Assembly: GCF_032854445.1 (NCBI RefSeq) | Contig: NC_088300.1 | Coordinates: 22,673,608-22,737,607, forward strand | DNA: 64,000 bases | Source of the DNA: Liolophura sinensis | Taxonomy: Eukaryota; Mollusca; Polyplacophora; Chitonida; Chitonidae | Direction of reading: 5' to 3' | Part shown: piece after piece, positions 1 to 12,118 of the stretch | How the letters are laid out: every line of letters starts with the position of its first letter | Position numbering within the stretch: the first letter of the stretch is position 1 | Translations under genes and position numbers: made by a program | Notes under the pieces: model-generated | What the model saw: the letters and a program-made list of their open reading frames with translations, nothing else | Database searches by the model: none | What the model was told of the DNA's origin: nothing

Positions 1-404
1 GTTCAGTTTGTAATTTGTAACTTTAAACCAAAATATGTAAACTAATTCAAATTTAAAGTTTTAAGTTACAATTTGTAACTCATAACTAAAGGCCTCTATT
101 TCTTGCAACATGTAGAATGAGGTAAGTTGTCAAAGAGCAGATTCCGCCTTATTATCCAGTCTTGAAAGTTGAAGTGTTTGTGACATTTGTGACTTTTTAA
201 ATTAGTGCGTGGACACAATAGTAGCACAGCAAGAGCCTTGGTCTACACACGAATACTTATAAGTACCACTCTGTTTCATATTTGTTATGTCTTAAGAATA
301 CAGATGTTTACCGAAACCCCTGCTGGGGATTCTGTCACTGTACATGTATCGAAAAACTGTTCAGTTTTGGATATGGGTCAGTTTGCTAAGATGTAGAAAA
401 GCAT

Positions 405-680
405 CTATGGTGAGCATTTTTGTTCTTCCAAAAAAAGGACAGAACACAGCCTCTATACTTAACATTTTTGTCCTTCCCCCAAAAAGGGTAGAATACACCT
501 TCTATGCTGAGCATTTTTGGCTTAGCAATAAAGGGTAGGACACAGTTTCTATGCTGAGCATATTTGTCCTGACAAAAACATGATAGGATAGAGCTTGTAT
601 GCCGAGCATTTTGTTCTCACAACAAAAGGATAGGACATTGCCTCTAAGCTAAGTATTTTTGTCCAACCGATAAACGGCTG
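405..680. repeat. Degenerate ~62-bp tandem repeat
   Basis: About four to five diverged copies of a unit recur here. Each has a GAGCATTTTTGTCC-like core, a run of A, and then GGATAGGACACAGCCTCTAT. Short ORFs across it are artefacts of the repeat. Confidence 0.7.
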
Positions 681-807
681 CTTCAATAACCATCTCTGCA
701 CCAAAAAAAAAATTTAAATCATTCCATCGGTCACAGCACACTGAGTCAGTCTCTCTCAGTTTACTGATAATGATACAGAACGTCGTAATATGATATTGAG
801 GTGAATT

Positions 808-894
808 ATGAACTGTTTTTACGTGTCATTCCTGTATGTTGTCCTTAGTTGCTACGAGAGTCATTCAGACTGCTGGAAACGTCAACCCTGTTTA
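808..894 (+). CDS. Possible signal-peptide first exon of the CCP gene
   Basis: An ATG at 808 opens 29 codons: a hydrophobic leader (MNCFYVSFLYVVLS) followed by a Cys-rich start (SDCWKRQPC). It ends at a consensus donor (GTGAGT) at 895, in phase 0. This looks like a secretory first exon and lies upstream of the CCP exons on the same strand. The first CCP exon seen (3,715) needs a preceding exon ending in phase 2, so at least one exon between them is missing. The link to the CCP gene is inference. It could instead belong to another gene or be chance. Confidence 0.35.
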
Positions 895-3714
895 GTGAGT
901 ATGCAACTGTATTGGCAAAACCAATGGTATCTTCGTAACAAAATAGACGCAAAATATTGAAATGCGAAAAAAAAAGACCTCACAATTCCTGGATACAAGA
1001 GAAACGTTTGTGTTCTCTATAATAAAGGTTCGAGTGTGTGTAATTTTATTGTTTCGTTAGCTGCTTCCGTCCTGGTATTGGAGTGTGCGTTAAATCAATA
1101 AGACCGCGTCCCTCTGTTAGACCAGCATCGATTGTGTCAGCCAGCTTATTATTGCCTTAGCTTATGAACAGTTCGCCCAAGAAGTGACCCTCCCCCAAAC
1201 TTGATTTGGGTGTTCACCGATGACTGGGTCCTGTAGAAACAAGACCATAGGGACCAAATTCCGCGGAGAATCGGTAAGCCTGTCATCCAGGATAATCCAT
1301 GTGGATCTATATGATACTGTTATCTGTGTGTTGTAACAGTACCACAGGGCTCTGTTCCAGAAATATACACTTCCTTACATCAGGACACTTATGGTGTAAT
1401 TTTCCATGTAAATCTTTAGTAAGTCTGTGAAGGATACTGACACTTGAAACTGGTTTTGGACACCAGAAGGATAAGCATTTCACAGTCAGATTGAATGTGA
1501 TTTTGCTTGAATATCTGGAAATCTGTTTTATAATTGTGTCTAATTCCGCTTGACCCGGGGCTAAGAACTTATGTGCGTCGTGTTGAATTAGATCGCCACG
1601 TTGGATAAATAGACAGTTGCACACAAAGCGCAACCGAGATACATGTTTTGATTGTCGACAACTTATAAAATATAGCATGGTACAAGATTTGAATACTGAT
1701 TTCATTCATTCGCCTAGAGCATCCTTTGCCTCTTTCCAACATCACTGAGTCCATCTTAATGTCTTCTTCATACACTTTCTTAGCTCTTTGATGGTTTCTG
1801 ATGAACGCTGTTTTGCGAATCGGCCTTGTAATTATTGCCCTGGGACGTACCTTCAGTTTGAGTGACGGCTGGTATACGAATGTCTATTTTGACGCCTAGA
1901 TCCTACCAAACAATATTCAAATCAAGAACTGTATGAACTTACCTAGCATCACAATGATGACTGAATTACATTTTATAACTTCGTTGGACAATATTATTTA
2001 CCAATAAATAACATGTTTTATGTATTTTGATCCTCTTTGATGTTTTATGTTCCGGTGCAGGCCCAATACTGGCATATTTCCATCCTCTTTGATGTTTTAA
2101 TCTGTGCTTTCGAAATACTCGTCCCGAATCAAAGCTTATACTACAGACGACCAATACGAAGAACAGGTTAACAAGGTCAAATTTAAGAGAAAATATTCCC
2201 CTTTGTGATATCAAGTCTTGGCATTTCCAACGAAGATGCTCTGTTTGAAAGCATTCCGAAATACATCTGAGAAATGGCTAGAGGGTGGACCAAGTTCCAA
2301 AGACCAATTACTTCTGGCCAATATAGGGTCAGTTGGAAATCCCTGTCTGCCCGGGGACATGTTCGGATTAAGTTTACCATCCTCTGGAGCTAGACGCCAA
2401 TAAAATTACACCGTCCCATTGACTTAAACAGCCGTCCTGCAGTTTATCACACCCCAAAAACAGCCCCTGGCAAACAGGCGAAATACCCCGAGGAGGACCT
2501 GCGGCCAAGTTTGCATGATAACTAAGGGTAGCTACTGTATTGTCTAGGCTGTGATCAGAATACATATCCCAGATGTGTGAAGACTTCAGCTAAATATCGT
2601 ACCACACATTCATGCCCATGGCTTTTGTACGCAGCTAGGAGAACTCTTTGTAAATAATAATACACTCTTATCACAAAAAATGACCTGATGAAATACAGAT
2701 GCCACGCAGACGAACCTTTAACATCGGACGATGGACCAATTGTGGAATGTGTTGGTTTCACGGCAGTTAGGGTTGCAATACGACGCGGTTTGAAACTCTC
2801 TCAATATAGCTATCTGTATTGTGTGTTGCCTATGTAGGCATTTGTTGACCTGTGGTCGCTGGTCATTGTTTGATCAACATTGCACTACTCGAAAGTCTTG
2901 ACCTTAAACGATTATCCCACTGACGTATATGCAGGTGGGCTGCCTTCTTATTAAAAAGCACTCATTAATAAATTCAGAATACTTCGTAGAAAAACTCAGT
3001 GAGCCATGGAATTATGACCGTTGTTTTTATTGCTGGTGTTAAGCAAGACATCTATACATGAATTTATGTCGTGTAACTTCGGCATTAGGGGATTCAGTCG
3101 GTGGCCCTATGTGTGTCTTGACCAACAGGACATAATGCGTTAAGGGATGGTTTTGTCATAGCGTCAAGTTAATATGTTTTGTACACGTACCCAGCTTGCA
3201 TATGCAATTCTTCTATCGAATTTTGTCTCATCTATTTTTATTTGTTATTAGCAAACTTCACCGAAATTTATAGCTCTCGAATAATTGCATGGTCATGTAA
3301 TTTGTCTGATAGGCTTTGGGTATAAATTTAGTGAAAAAAAAATAATGTAAAGTCATCGATTTTTTCAGCTGGAATTCCATGGAATGTCTCTCTAGAACAG
3401 TGTTTCCCTTGAATTCATTATAACTCGATATTTATTTCGGTAGGCTTCCTTAGAAAAGACGGGATGTCGGCTAATTCAAGACAGCCCGAGGAATGCCTTC
3501 CAGTGCGCAAAGATTTTGTCACCCAAAATCCAGCCAGCAGCGCATCTTATCTAACTGCCTGTACATGAAAATCAAAAAGAAATATAGATGAATCGGGCCA
3601 AAAAAACAGACAGCTCAGCTTGAAAATTGCTCGGACACGGGTTTGGAAATATCGGTATATATTTTGGTAAGCATATATGCTTACATCTAAAGTATTGCTG
3701 TTGTTGTTTGACAG
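895..3714. other. Intron or intergenic stretch with no exon recognised
   Basis: No convincing coding exon was found. The stretch holds a fragment near 1,835-1,960 (tacgaatgtctattttgacg) that recurs in inverted form near 14,895-14,930 and, more diverged, near 15,500-15,545. The missing first half of the 3,715 CCP module should lie here if the gene is intact. Confidence 0.5.
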
Positions 3715-3806
3715 GTGTAATGTACGAACAGTATTCGACGGTCCGTCATTCTCAACCCAGTGTCAGGAGAACGGGGAGTGGTCCCACCCTCTGCCCACAT
3801 GCTGGG
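3715..3806 (+). CDS. CCP exon: second half of a Sushi module
   Basis: The acceptor is TTTGACAG and the donor GTAAGT. It reads one base, 30 codons, then one base. The translation runs from CNVRTVFDGPSFSTQC through ENGEWSHPLPTC, the C3-W-C4 half of a CCP. The entry phase means the preceding exon ends with two bases of a codon, as for CCP modules split by an internal intron. Confidence 0.75.
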
Positions 3807-6800
3807 GTAAGTCATGATGACAGCTGCTGTAACACACCAGGCATATAACTACAGGCGAATTGCACCCTATAATTTGTCGTCAGTGAGATCGTACGTTTGA
3901 ATCTGTTACTCTCTATATACTGGATCCTTCAAATCGACCAAAAGAAGTAAAGTCGTATTTAAACATCTACAGTTCATATAACGTTGGTTTCATAATGGAT
4001 CACGTACCCTAAAGTATGCTGATGTGTATTGGGAATGTAGTAAACTTTCTTCCAGCATAATCTGGTATATCTTCTGCTCATATAAATCTGATATAACAAG
4101 ATACGCAAATGGGAGGTAACTCCAGTGGTTTCCTCGATAACCGGGGATGCATATGCATCGTGCTGAATTCAGGGACAGCTGGAGCGAAAACGCAGCTGAG
4201 AAAAAATTTTGATGAACGACAAAACGAACATTAAGGAGCCTTCTTGAGTAATTCCAGACTAGTGTCGTCTAACTGATTGCAATTAACATCACTGCTTTTT
4301 TTTTACCTAATTCTACTTAAGCCATGGTTCTAGGGGGCATGGAGTTTGCTACTATTTAGGCATTTACATGAACAGTTAGAATAAAATTCTAACTGAGGTA
4401 AACTTCACCGGTTATGTGTGACCATTTGCCATTTTTCTATCGATGCTGTACGTCTTAATTATTTCATAAACCGTGATGGTTCACGATTTGGATACAAAAT
4501 AAATTTACTTGCCTCGAACATTCTTGTGTCTTTCCGGCATTGTTGCAAACTCGGTTGCTTCTCTTTACATGACTCTGTCCAAATTAATTACTTATATGTT
4601 TCCTTAGTACTTTTGGTTGTTTGTGTAGAATGCTGTTTTGGAAATTGGTCTTTCCACATTTTACTAAACGTGATGATAACGCACCATATTAAGTGTCTTG
4701 TAGACATGTGATATCAAATAAATTGCAATGAACATGAATGTATTTTGGTAGGTAATTCTACTTAAACTGGGGTGGTAGGAGGCGGTTAAATCATCATTTT
4801 ATTTAAACATTTACATAAACACTTACAATAAAACCCTAACTGAACTAAACTGACGAGACGCCGAATTTCACCGTTTAGATGTGACCATATGCAAACTATC
4901 ACACCATCATTGCTGCTGTGTTTTTAACTTTCCATGCTGAAATCTTTTATTAATGCGATTAAAGATTTTGATTACTCATTATATATAGTTGAAGACCGGT
5001 GTACGAATTTCTCTTAGAACGCTTAGATTTACAACGAACATAAATATGTACTGGTAAGTAAATAAAAAGAACAGTTACCGATACAACTAAAACTGTATGT
5101 AGGCTTCTATGTACCTTGGGGTTTATCGTCATACTTAACAATTTCCCAGTCATATGACGACAAGGGGTCATTAGGTGTAGGTCTATAAACTGTGTCTTTT
5201 TGTCTCAAGGCGAGTCCATGCCGCCAAAGTGCTTCCGTCAATGAAGCATCATGCGGAAGACATCGAGCCTGACACTCCACCCAGTCATATTATACTGACA
5301 CTGGGCCAACCAGTCCTCTTGCTTGCTCTAATCTCTCTGATTTGAGGGCCAAGCGAGGCAGCAACAAGTACCATTTTTAAAGTCGTTGGTATGACCCGAT
5401 CCGGGTTTGATTTCACGTCTCTCGAATTCGAAAACTCAGACATATATTGTTCAACTAAGCAACGGTTCGGTTGGGAGTCTCAATATCGTCTTAAGTTTTG
5501 CCGTAGATCTTGATTTTCAGATTTTCAGTTTCATGTCCTTTCTGTAGGTCAGTGTCAAGTACCAGCCATAGCTAATGGAACTGTCGTGAAGGGGCGAGAG
5601 GCAGTGTGGGTGGACCACACCACCGAGATAAAGTTCGAATGTCATCATGGACTCGTCTTGAATGATACGTCACCAGTAAGGTGCAATAACGGTACATGGA
5701 CGTTGATCCCCCGCTGCCGACCATGTAAGTGTACAGTGGGCACATTCCAAAAGAATTTTTATCTGTATTACTATCTGCATGGGTCAAAAAGGAGGTGCAA
5801 GTTCTAGATTTGTCAAATAACCGTCATTGCTGATGTGGTCGCTGTTTACAGGAGTTGGAACCTTGTTTAATTTACACACTTTTTAAATTTCAGTAAAGCA
5901 TTTTCTTTTCTGAACATATATATCTTGTAGTATGTGTGAATAACTTTTTGGCGAACAGTTGTCATCCTTCATTACCAGCATGGTGATATATCAGTGGTGT
6001 TCTGATGTGGGTAGTTGTCAATCACTGGTTATGGGGAATTCCACATCGTTAAGCGTTCCAAGTCCAATATTATACAGTTATATAATATGGAAAGTGTCAG
6101 ATTTCAAACATTTTATCTCAAAGGAAGTGTGAGTCTATACTCTAGTCAGCGAGCAAAGGACATAGCTGTGGGCGAGAAATTAATATCAAATGTTACACGA
6201 TGACGTCCATTGAAATATACATTTTTACACTGAGAAGTTCTTCATGGAATGAATGTTGTTAGTTCATGGTCCAACCATGGTGTGATTTCTACGACTGAGT
6301 TTGAGAATAGCTTTCTCTTTAACAATCATGCCAATAAGATCACGCCAATTATTTTTGAACAACCAGTTTATCTATTGTGTTTTTAGCTGTAATAAGTCAA
6401 TAATCTGTAATAAGTCAGTGCTTCATATACAACCAGTCTGTCTCATGTTACATGCAGTGTTTAACCGTCATTATTTCCTATACAACTAGTCTGTCTTTTG
6501 TAATTTCAGTTTTAGCAGCCAATATTTTCTATACAACCAGTCTGTCTTTTGCATTTGCAGTTTTAGCCGCCATTATTTCCTATACAACCAGTCTATCTTT
6601 TTGTATTTGCTGTCTTAACCGCCATTATTTCCTATACAACCAGTTTGTCTTTTGTATTTGCTGTTTTAACCGTCATTATTTCCTATACAAGCAATATGTC
6701 TTTTGTATTTGCAGTTTTAACCGTCTTTATTTCCTGTACAAGCAATCTGTCTTTTGTATTTGCAGTTGTAACCGCCATTTTTTCCTATACCACCAGTCAG

Positions 6801-9800
6801 TGTCTTGTGTTTGCAGTTTTAACCGTCATATCCCACACAAACAGTGTGCCTGATTGTATTTGCAGTTGTAACCAGCGTACCATAACTTTATGTACAATCA
6901 GTCTGTCTATTTCTCTCTCGTCAGCACCCTGTGTACATCCACCACCCAGAGTTGCTAACGGGAGACGGGTGTTTTTTGGCCAGGAACACGGGGATCGGGC
7001 GCGCTACAGCTGCCTGGTGGGTCATCAGCTCACAGGCCGATTCCTCAGGTGCCACTACGGCAAGTGGGTGGGTCAGAAACCAAGCTGTACAGAAGGTAAC
7101 CCATATGAAAACCTGATGATCAAACCTGTAACTGTATAAACATTTAGTACTTTGGTTTATTGGTGGACAGGTGATACCTGGAATATAACTACAAAGTTAT
7201 TCAAATATTATCTTGGAAACTATATAAGTATGAGGCTTGCAGACTATCACCACGATTTCCCAAATCACACACGTGAAACCCATCCACAGAGGCCACTGCA
7301 GTGGGTTAAAAGAAAAGTTATCAAGTCCAAAGACTAAACGAAGTAATGTCACTGTGACCTGTTAATGCTTCGTGTCCCTTAACTTATCGCAAAGAAAATC
7401 CAACCTAAATGATTAGAACATTCAGGACGATTAGCGATAATAATGAAAACAGCATAGAGGGTATAACCAGAACAGTGACGACCGTGTGATAGTTGGCAAA
7501 TGGTCAAATGTAACCGGTGAAATATGGTCTCTTATCAGTGTACCTGTTATAGTTTGCTAAACAATGGCTGTTTTACAATCATTCTTACTTTACACACAAC
7601 TGTCATTTTGTTGTGAGGACTGATGCTTTTCCATAAAAGCAGTTTTACAATCCTCTGGCGAACTGTTTCCATTGTCTAACAAAATAGTTTTGCGCAAAAC
7701 TTAATTCCATTGTCTTCCCTTTCATCATTTACCTCTCAGTGACGTAAATGTGGCATACTTTTCACGTCAGATGCTTCCTAAGTATTGTTTACATTTATCT
7801 CAGTTGTATCCGTTGTTTTAGGTAAAGATGAATTGGGTGGTTAGGCTGATTAAACTGAAGATTGGTTTACACAAATGGAGTATTTATACCTTATTCACCA
7901 TACTAGGTGCAAGACAACGGTTTCAACGTTAAGCCCCCGGAAGGTTAGACAAAACACGTGTTAAGAGAGTTCTGTAATGGAATGATGGATGATATGGTAC
8001 GCCAAGAGGAAGCTGCGCTATTGATGGATGGGTACAGTGTTTTATATACGTCAAGGAATCATAGCGCAGGTACTTGGTGGTTAGAAAGAGCTCTAATATC
8101 GTTAACCGTAATTGATGTTGGAAAGTCGTGTCTGAAGGCCTGGAAGAGTGACTCGAGGTTTATAAAATTCTGCTTCTCTAAAACAAACTTGTCAAAATCT
8201 GTTGACTACAGGGAAATTGGCCGTTGGGATCGCCTTCGTTTAGGGCCACTGGATTTTCGACATCAAAACAAAGGAGAACATTGATTATTGGCCCCTTTTG
8301 TGTTAGGGTAGTGTTGTCTAGAGGTCACATATCCTGGACAGTTATCTTTGAAGAAGGTTTAAGCCATCAAAATGATGAATTATTCTTCTGAGAATAATGA
8401 CGCTTTTGTGGAAAATTTCTCTTCAGAAACTAGCGCCCGAGACTGTGCAGTTTCCCGAGGCTTCCTTCGATTAGTACATCATTACTTTGATTCCTAGCCT
8501 AACATAGAAATTCGTGATCCTTGAAGCACTATTCTCTACCATTCCTTTGTAGTTGATGGACGCTCGCTGTCTACCGTATCCTGGCAACCCAGGCTGTCCC
8601 ACTACTAGGACCATGGCGGACAGTGGTACAACACCGCTTTTCGATTTGATAACAGCCTTTAATAACCTCCAAATTGCCACTTGTGGACAGTTAAGGCCAT
8701 TTCCATTGCAATTTTAATCCTTTGAGTGGAATAAGTTTTCGAAAGCGACAGTAATAATTGATCAGTGCCGATGGGCCACTTACAGAAACCTTTGATCATC
8801 TTAATTGCCACTTTGACTCCTGTACTTATACATACGCTGAATGACTAGTGTCTCCAGTCCTTAGAGCTGGAAGCGTTGAACTGAATCATTGATCCTAAGC
8901 TGATCTCCACCACGTACGAAAATCCCCTTATCAAAAAGATGATCTGATACAAAAAGATGATCTTTTTGGTAGCCGAGGTTTCTAAGGAGACATTCAAATC
9001 ACAGAACGTAACACAGAACGTAACACACTTTTCAAATCCAGCTCTATCTTCTTGTCTAACGAAGATTTTCCCAAGATATTGATCTTGGCATATATCCGCT
9101 TCCGCAGATCTGACCACCGTGATAGACATCTGTATGTACTCTTTAGCATGGCGTAAAAGAGCTGTCAAGCAGACTTCTAGAAAGTCAGGTTGTATTTCTA
9201 AGCATTTTGGTAAAGAGGCTAGATTTCACCGGTTACGTGTGACCATGTGCCAACTGTTACACTCTCTTCGCAGCTCTGGTTTTACTCTTCATGTTGTATA
9301 GTCCTTTACATCTTTTGGGAGCACTAACGTTTTTTGTTCTTTAGCCGTTGATCATTAAAGTTGCAGGGTCGAACCCAGGAATCGCTGATTAGGCCGAAAC
9401 TTTTAAATCTGCACGTTTTTTTCAGATACTTGGCCAAGGACGGTGGTCCCCACCCTATGTATAAAAATCAAATTTATCTTGTCAAACAGAATAAACATCT
9501 GTTACATGTCTGAGGGCAAGATCCACTCATAAAGTTAGCCACCTAATCAGGAACCAATCAATAACGTAAGATGAATATAAATATTTATTTTTAAAATTTC
9601 TTTTGTTTCAGCTTATTGCCCAAACCCTGGAACATTACCTAACGGACAAATTTACAAAAAAGGCTCTATAGGAAGATTTAAGTTTGAAAAATACATCACC
9701 ACTATTCGCCACGGCCACAAGTTGGAATACGAATGCAAGAGAGGATATAAGAGAGTTGGCCCCAGCGGTTCTACCTGCGTGAACTCTGAGTGGAGTCCGA

Positions 9801-9883
9801 AAGAGAAGCCTCTTTGTGTGGTAGGCCGACACCCCATCCTTCATAAGCCATGGCTTTCCAAAAAAATTAGAACCACTTCATAA
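3715..9883 (+). CDS. Secreted CCP/Sushi-domain protein, 5'-incomplete gene
   Basis: Four exons join in consistent phase: 3,715-3,806, 5,548-5,724, 6,925-7,095 and 9,612-9,883. Each follows a YAG acceptor. The first three end at GTAAGT or GTAACC donors in phase 1, and the last ends at TAA (9,881-9,883). They encode the second half of one CCP module and three whole ones. Each whole module has four Cys and the W before the last Cys, as in the family. CCP modules are extracellular adhesion or complement-type units of about 60 residues held by C1-C3 and C2-C4 disulfides. The protein should be secreted: no membrane segment follows the last CCP, only about 20 residues rich in basic residues. The 5' end is not resolved. 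CCP identity is firm, but orthology is not assigned. Confidence 0.85.
4225..4440 (-). repeat. Dispersed repeat, family C (minus copy)
   Basis: This belongs to a ~250-280-bp dispersed family found at least six times here. Shared blocks are the CACCGGTTAYGTGTGACCAT stretch, the GAACAGTTAGAATAAAATY stretch, GCCATGGTTCTAGGGGGC and GTCTAACTGATTGCAATTAA. A second diverged minus copy follows at about 4,720-4,930 and a short one at 9,200-9,300. Confidence 0.7.
4720..4930 (-). repeat. Dispersed repeat, family C (minus copy)
   Basis: It carries the same block order as the copy at 4,225: GTAATTCTACTTAA, a short GGGGTGGTAGGAGG, CATTTACATAAACACTTA, and CACCGTTTAGATGTGACCAT. It is more diverged than the copies near 22 kb. 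Confidence 0.6.
5110..5440 (+). repeat. Dispersed SINE-like repeat, family B
   Basis: The blocks are ACTTAACAATTTCCCAGTCA, TATGACGACAAGGGGTC, then ACTGACACTGGGCCAACCAG, GGCCAAGCGAGGCAGC and GACCCGATCCGGGTTTGATT. The same order occurs at 33,190-33,530. Inverted copies lie at about 28,290-28,545 and 56,020-56,330. Confidence 0.7.
5548..5724 (+). CDS. CCP exon: complete Sushi module
   Basis: A phase 1-1 exon of 177 bp after a TTTCTGTAG acceptor. It starts GQCQVPAIANGTVV, with IKFECHHG in the middle and RCNNGTWTLIPRC at the end: four Cys, the xANGTV motif and the conserved W. A single symmetric exon encodes one whole module, the usual CCP arrangement. Confidence 0.88.
6310..6922 (+). repeat. 51-bp minisatellite carrying 3' splice-site-like units
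   Basis: The unit is about 51 bp (17 codons, hence the long spurious ORFs). It reads roughly ccgtcattatttcctataca, then accagtctgtcttttgtatt and tgcagttttaa. Copies are clear from about 6,450 to 6,890 and weaker before. Each has a pyrimidine tract followed by TTTGCAG. The array ends directly before the acceptor of the CCP exon at 6,925. Confidence 0.85.
6925..7095 (+). CDS. CCP exon: complete Sushi module
   Basis: A phase 1-1 exon of 171 bp after CTCTCGTCAG, ending at GTAACC. The translation begins SPCVHPPPRVANGRRVFF, continues ARYSCLVGHQLTGRFLRC and ends KWVGQKPSCTEG. This gives four Cys in CCP spacing, the ANGR turn and the W before the last Cys. It is more GC-rich than its flanks. Confidence 0.88.
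7440..7560 (+). repeat. Dispersed repeat, family C (plus fragment)
   Basis: CATAGAGGGTATAACCAGAA, then GACGACCGTGTGATAGTTGG and GTAACCGGTGAAATATGG match the heads of the 22-kb copies. Confidence 0.6.
9612..9883 (+). CDS. Last CCP exon with basic C-terminal tail
   Basis: After a TTTGTTTCAG acceptor this 272-bp exon enters in phase 1 and ends at TAA. It encodes AYCPNPGTLPNGQIYKKGS, then KLEYECKRGYKRVG, then STCVNSEWSPKEKPLC, a full CCP that is basic-rich in its middle. It is followed by VGRHPILHKPWLSKKIRTTS and the stop. No hydrophobic anchor or GPI-type tail is seen, so the product should be released. A GTAGGC after the last Cys could serve as an alternative donor. Confidence 0.85.
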
Positions 9884-12014
9884 CGTACGAGTGTTACATC
9901 ACTTGTAGCCTTGGAACCTTTGACGTAATACTGCTGAAATTGTTTTGTTGGAAAAAAAGAAAAAAGATCAGCATATAACATTCTGGCAAAAATATTCTGG
10001 CGGACATAAAAATATTGGTTCTGAACGTATTACTACCGAAACTATTTTGGCGGACACCCATTGACTCATCATGAGCGTATAATCTACTCTCAAATATGTC
10101 CTGAAATGAACACCGAAATCTTGATCGATACCGCCTGACGTCCACAACTCTCATGCCGGACACCGATAGGTCATCCATCATGAGCTTATAATACACTGCC
10201 AGTTACATAGGTGCTGTGGACATCGACAGACTAATCGCGTAAACGTACCGCTGTATGTTATATACTGCCACATCTTCCCTGGAAGACCCCAAATGATTGC
10301 TTTTAAGCGTATGCTATGCCGCCGAAACTATTCTGGAGGACACGGATATATTCATCATGAGCGCATAATGTATCCCCGCATATATCATGATGCATGGGCA
10401 CTGTTTTTAGTGGAAATGTTGGATATGGATCATTTAACCTAATACTGCAAATGCTGCCCTTTAGGGGATGTCCAGGAATGAATCCTGGACATCGAGAACA
10501 TACTACTGGAACTGCCTCTAACGGAAACGTAATATTTGGAGTATTCTGCGTAATACAGTAAAAGCGATAGTTGTCGGAAAGGTAGGTATTGGAGCAATCA
10601 GAGTAAAGGGCAGTTTCTTCTACCGAGTATGTTAATCGCAGGGATTCCCGCAACAGTTCAAGTTACAGCACCCGTAATGGATCACTGCAAATATAAATAA
10701 GCACACCCGTCTCCACTAAAATCGCAGCGGGAATCGCACTGCAAATAGCCACAGCGTATTCCGCATCCAGCCACTCCCTCGACTGATTTCACCGCGTTTC
10801 CCGTTGCGTCTTTTGGTTTGATTGGCTGTAGAAATTGTCGTGTACTGAGTCTGGGTACATATACATTATATATTTCAATGTATCTGTGATTTCCGGTCAG
10901 AAACTGCATGTGGTGTGAGCGCTTTTACCATGCGTTAAACTCTGAGGAGGTGCGGTGGGAAACCCAGCGGTTCCGGTGGAAACCGCCCTTTATAGTGCAA
11001 AATGTGCTTTAATAAACGTCAACGAATTAATCATGCACTCGTGAAATATTCATTAAATCTCTTTTGTAGTAAAGAAGGATTATTCAAACATTTACTGCCA
11101 AGGCGAGATATGTTCTACATAGTATTCTTGCTCGAAATAACAAGTATAAATGGTGAACCCAAGATGGAGACAGTATGGCGAAAATACAACTGAGCGAAGC
11201 AATTGCTCTTGACCATAACCATTCGAGAACACAACCTGAAACAATGCAGCCAGTTGACACAGCCCAGACAGGCCTATCCATGGTGGCCTTCTTTGGAAGA
11301 GAATAATAGTAGAATTGAAGTTACGCAGCCTGCCTCCATTACGTTGATTGGAAAGGTCAAACCTTTGTAAAGCAGTTGTTTCAAAACAAAAAAAGGTGAA
11401 ATGAAAAAACCGCATCTCGGCTTCACTTACCAAAGTACGGGAACAACTCAAGAGTCCATTGAAATATATAGGAATTCAAATATATGTGTAGTTATATTCA
11501 GGGCAGGAAAATAGGCCAGCGCATGTGATTTTAGTGGGATTGGAGAATAGTGCAGCTTCTCACAGATGCAAGATGGCATTTACATGACTTAAACTTAGAA
11601 CGCAACTAATCAATGCATTCATGCGTTTAGTTTGCCTGGAACGTTTTAAACCATGTCTGTATTTATTTATTTGGCAAACTGTTTAATATCATAGCCTATG
11701 ATGTCTTTATCGCCATGATTCGTAGGACATAAACCTGATTGTCTAGAAGGATAATTAAGACACAGTATATAATACGCCTCCGCTGATGTCCACAATATCA
11801 TCACTGAGCAATATCAGTTACATCATTGGGAGAGGAATATAACACGTCCATCGCAATCCTTCCCTTTGGATTGACTGTAACTTTACAGCATGGCTGTTAC
11901 AGTATTTACGAGGACGATGCCGGAGGTATTGTGTATATTATAATAACAACAGCAAAAACCTTCATTTGGAGAGAGCTTTACTTCAATTCATATAATGGGA
12001 AGGTTTCACAGTAA

Positions 12015-12118
12015 CCTGCGGTTTCCTCCCGTCATAATGCTGGCCGCCATCGTGTATAAGTGAAAAATCCCTAAGTACGGCGTAAAACACCAATCAAATA
12101 AATAAATAAATAAATAAG
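12015..12118 (+). mobile_element. tRNA-derived SINE family A, 3' part
   Basis: The 3' half of a SINE: CCTGCGGTTTCCTCCCGTC, ATAATGCTGGCCGCCATCGT, TAAGTACGGCGTAAAACACC, AATCAAATAAATAAATAAAT. The family has about seven more copies here in both orientations. The fullest is at 36,488-36,712, where a tRNA-like head is visible. Confidence 0.8.

Noticed and set aside
6452-7139. Overlapping 133- and 164-codon plus-strand ORFs
   Set aside because: They are produced by the 51-bp minisatellite (17-codon period). Only the end of one overlaps the true CCP exon.
7958-8284. 108-codon plus ORF
   Set aside because: No ATG at its start, no recognisable domain, and it lies inside an intron of the CCP gene.
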